A DNA stretch of 7,235 nucleotides from Pseudomonadota bacterium (lineage in GTDB: Bacteria; Pseudomonadota; Alphaproteobacteria; HIMB59; GCA-002718135): NCBI GenBank assembly GCA_027625355.1, contig JAQBWI010000052.1, positions 1-7,235 on the forward strand. Reading direction: 5' to 3'. Numbering within the stretch: the first letter of the stretch is position 1; the number at the start of each line of letters is the position of its first letter. Shown in pieces: positions 6,827-7,235 of the stretch. The position numbers were made by a program, and so were the translations under genes. The notes beneath the pieces were generated by a model that saw only the letters and a list, made by a program, of their open reading frames with translations, did no database searches and was not told the origin of the DNA.

Positions 6827-7235
6827 ATGAAAATTTGTATTGAACGCAGTGATCGTATGGGGGATATGATCTTAACGCTACCTGTCATTCAAGGGATTAA
6901 AGATAAAAATCCTCACGCTATTGTCCATGTAATTGCATCGCAAAAAAATTCAAAGATATGTAAACAGTTTAGTTTGATTGATAAAATATTTGAAAAATCT
7001 AAATTATCATCATCATTTAATAATTTAACAAAGTCTATTAGGGCAGAAAAATATGACTATTATTTTACCTTTAGTCCTGGTTGGTTTGGCCTGCGCTTGG
7101 GATTTTTCTCTAAAAGTAAGTTCAAATCTTCTCTAATTCTTAAATCAAGGTATAGCTCAAATTTATTTAGTAAATTAGATCAAATATTTTTTAGTAAAAT
7201 ATTTTATTCACTGTCTTTAGTAATAGATAGATTTA
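6827..7235 (+). CDS. Glycosyltransferase family 9 / heptosyltransferase-like protein, N-terminal part (runs off the window)
   Basis: An open frame of 136 complete codons runs to the window edge without a stop. It begins MKICIERSDRMGDMILTLPV. The R-x-D-R-x-G-D-M-x-L-x-x-P pattern (residues 7-19) is the N-terminal hallmark of GT9 ADP-heptose:LPS heptosyltransferases and relatives, forming the first Rossmann strand and glycine loop. A later KYDYYFTFSPGWFGLRLGF (75-93) matches the family's KYD-hydrophobic block. Such enzymes transfer a sugar to lipopolysaccharide core or another surface glycan at the cytoplasmic face of the inner membrane. The donor and acceptor cannot be told from this fragment, because the C-terminal sugar-nucleotide-binding domain lies outside the window. 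The start is the only ATG after an in-frame TAA at 6797-6799 that keeps the motif, and it has no Shine-Dalgarno sequence. The gene is divergent from infC, so it belongs to a separate transcription unit. Confidence 0.8.
   Translation, partial: MKICIERSDRMGDMILTLPVIQGIKDKNPHAIVHVIASQKNSKICKQFSLIDKIFEKSKLSSSFNNLTKSIRAEKYDYYFTFSPGWFGLRLGFFSKSKFKSSLILKSRYSSNLFSKLDQIFFSKIFYSLSLVIDRF

Overview
The window is AT-rich and almost entirely coding. It carries a translation-machinery cluster on the minus strand, followed by the start of one divergent gene on the plus strand. The compact layout, the low GC content and the character of IF3, L35 and L20 suggest a streamlined, low-GC alphaproteobacterium. A marine SAR11/Pelagibacterales-like lineage is the best guess, but this is inferred from composition and protein character, not from a database match.

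In transcription order (right to left) the minus-strand cluster is infC (IF3, 6672-6133), rpmI (L35, 6032-5832), rplT (L20, 5822-5469), pheS (5437-4376), pheT (4369-1973), lepA (EF4, 1973-171) and tRNA-Ser(GGA) (155-66). The infC-rpmI-rplT-pheS-pheT order is a classic bacterial arrangement. Here lepA and a serine tRNA are joined to its end. The junctions are tight: 9 bp for rpmI/rplT, 31 bp for rplT/pheS, 6 bp for pheS/pheT, a 1-base TAATG overlap for pheT/lepA, and 15 bp for lepA/tRNA. One long transcript is therefore likely.

The exception is the 100-bp infC-rpmI gap. It holds a GC-rich inverted repeat that can fold into competing RNA structures just upstream of the rpmI ribosome-binding site. 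This is where an L20-type autoregulatory element would be expected. infC itself has no ATG at its proper N-terminus and appears to start at TTG or possibly ATA, which recalls the rare start codons used by infC elsewhere.

The right end (6673-6826) is a divergent, very AT-rich promoter region. It contains a near-perfect 16-bp tandem duplication directly before a plus-strand gene. That gene (6827 to the window edge, incomplete) encodes the N-terminal part of a glycosyltransferase family 9 / heptosyltransferase-like protein, so the window passes from conserved housekeeping genes towards probable cell-surface glycan functions. I see no mobile element, CRISPR array or clearly novel multi-gene system. 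The best candidates for new biology are the regulatory RNA region and the tandem repeat.
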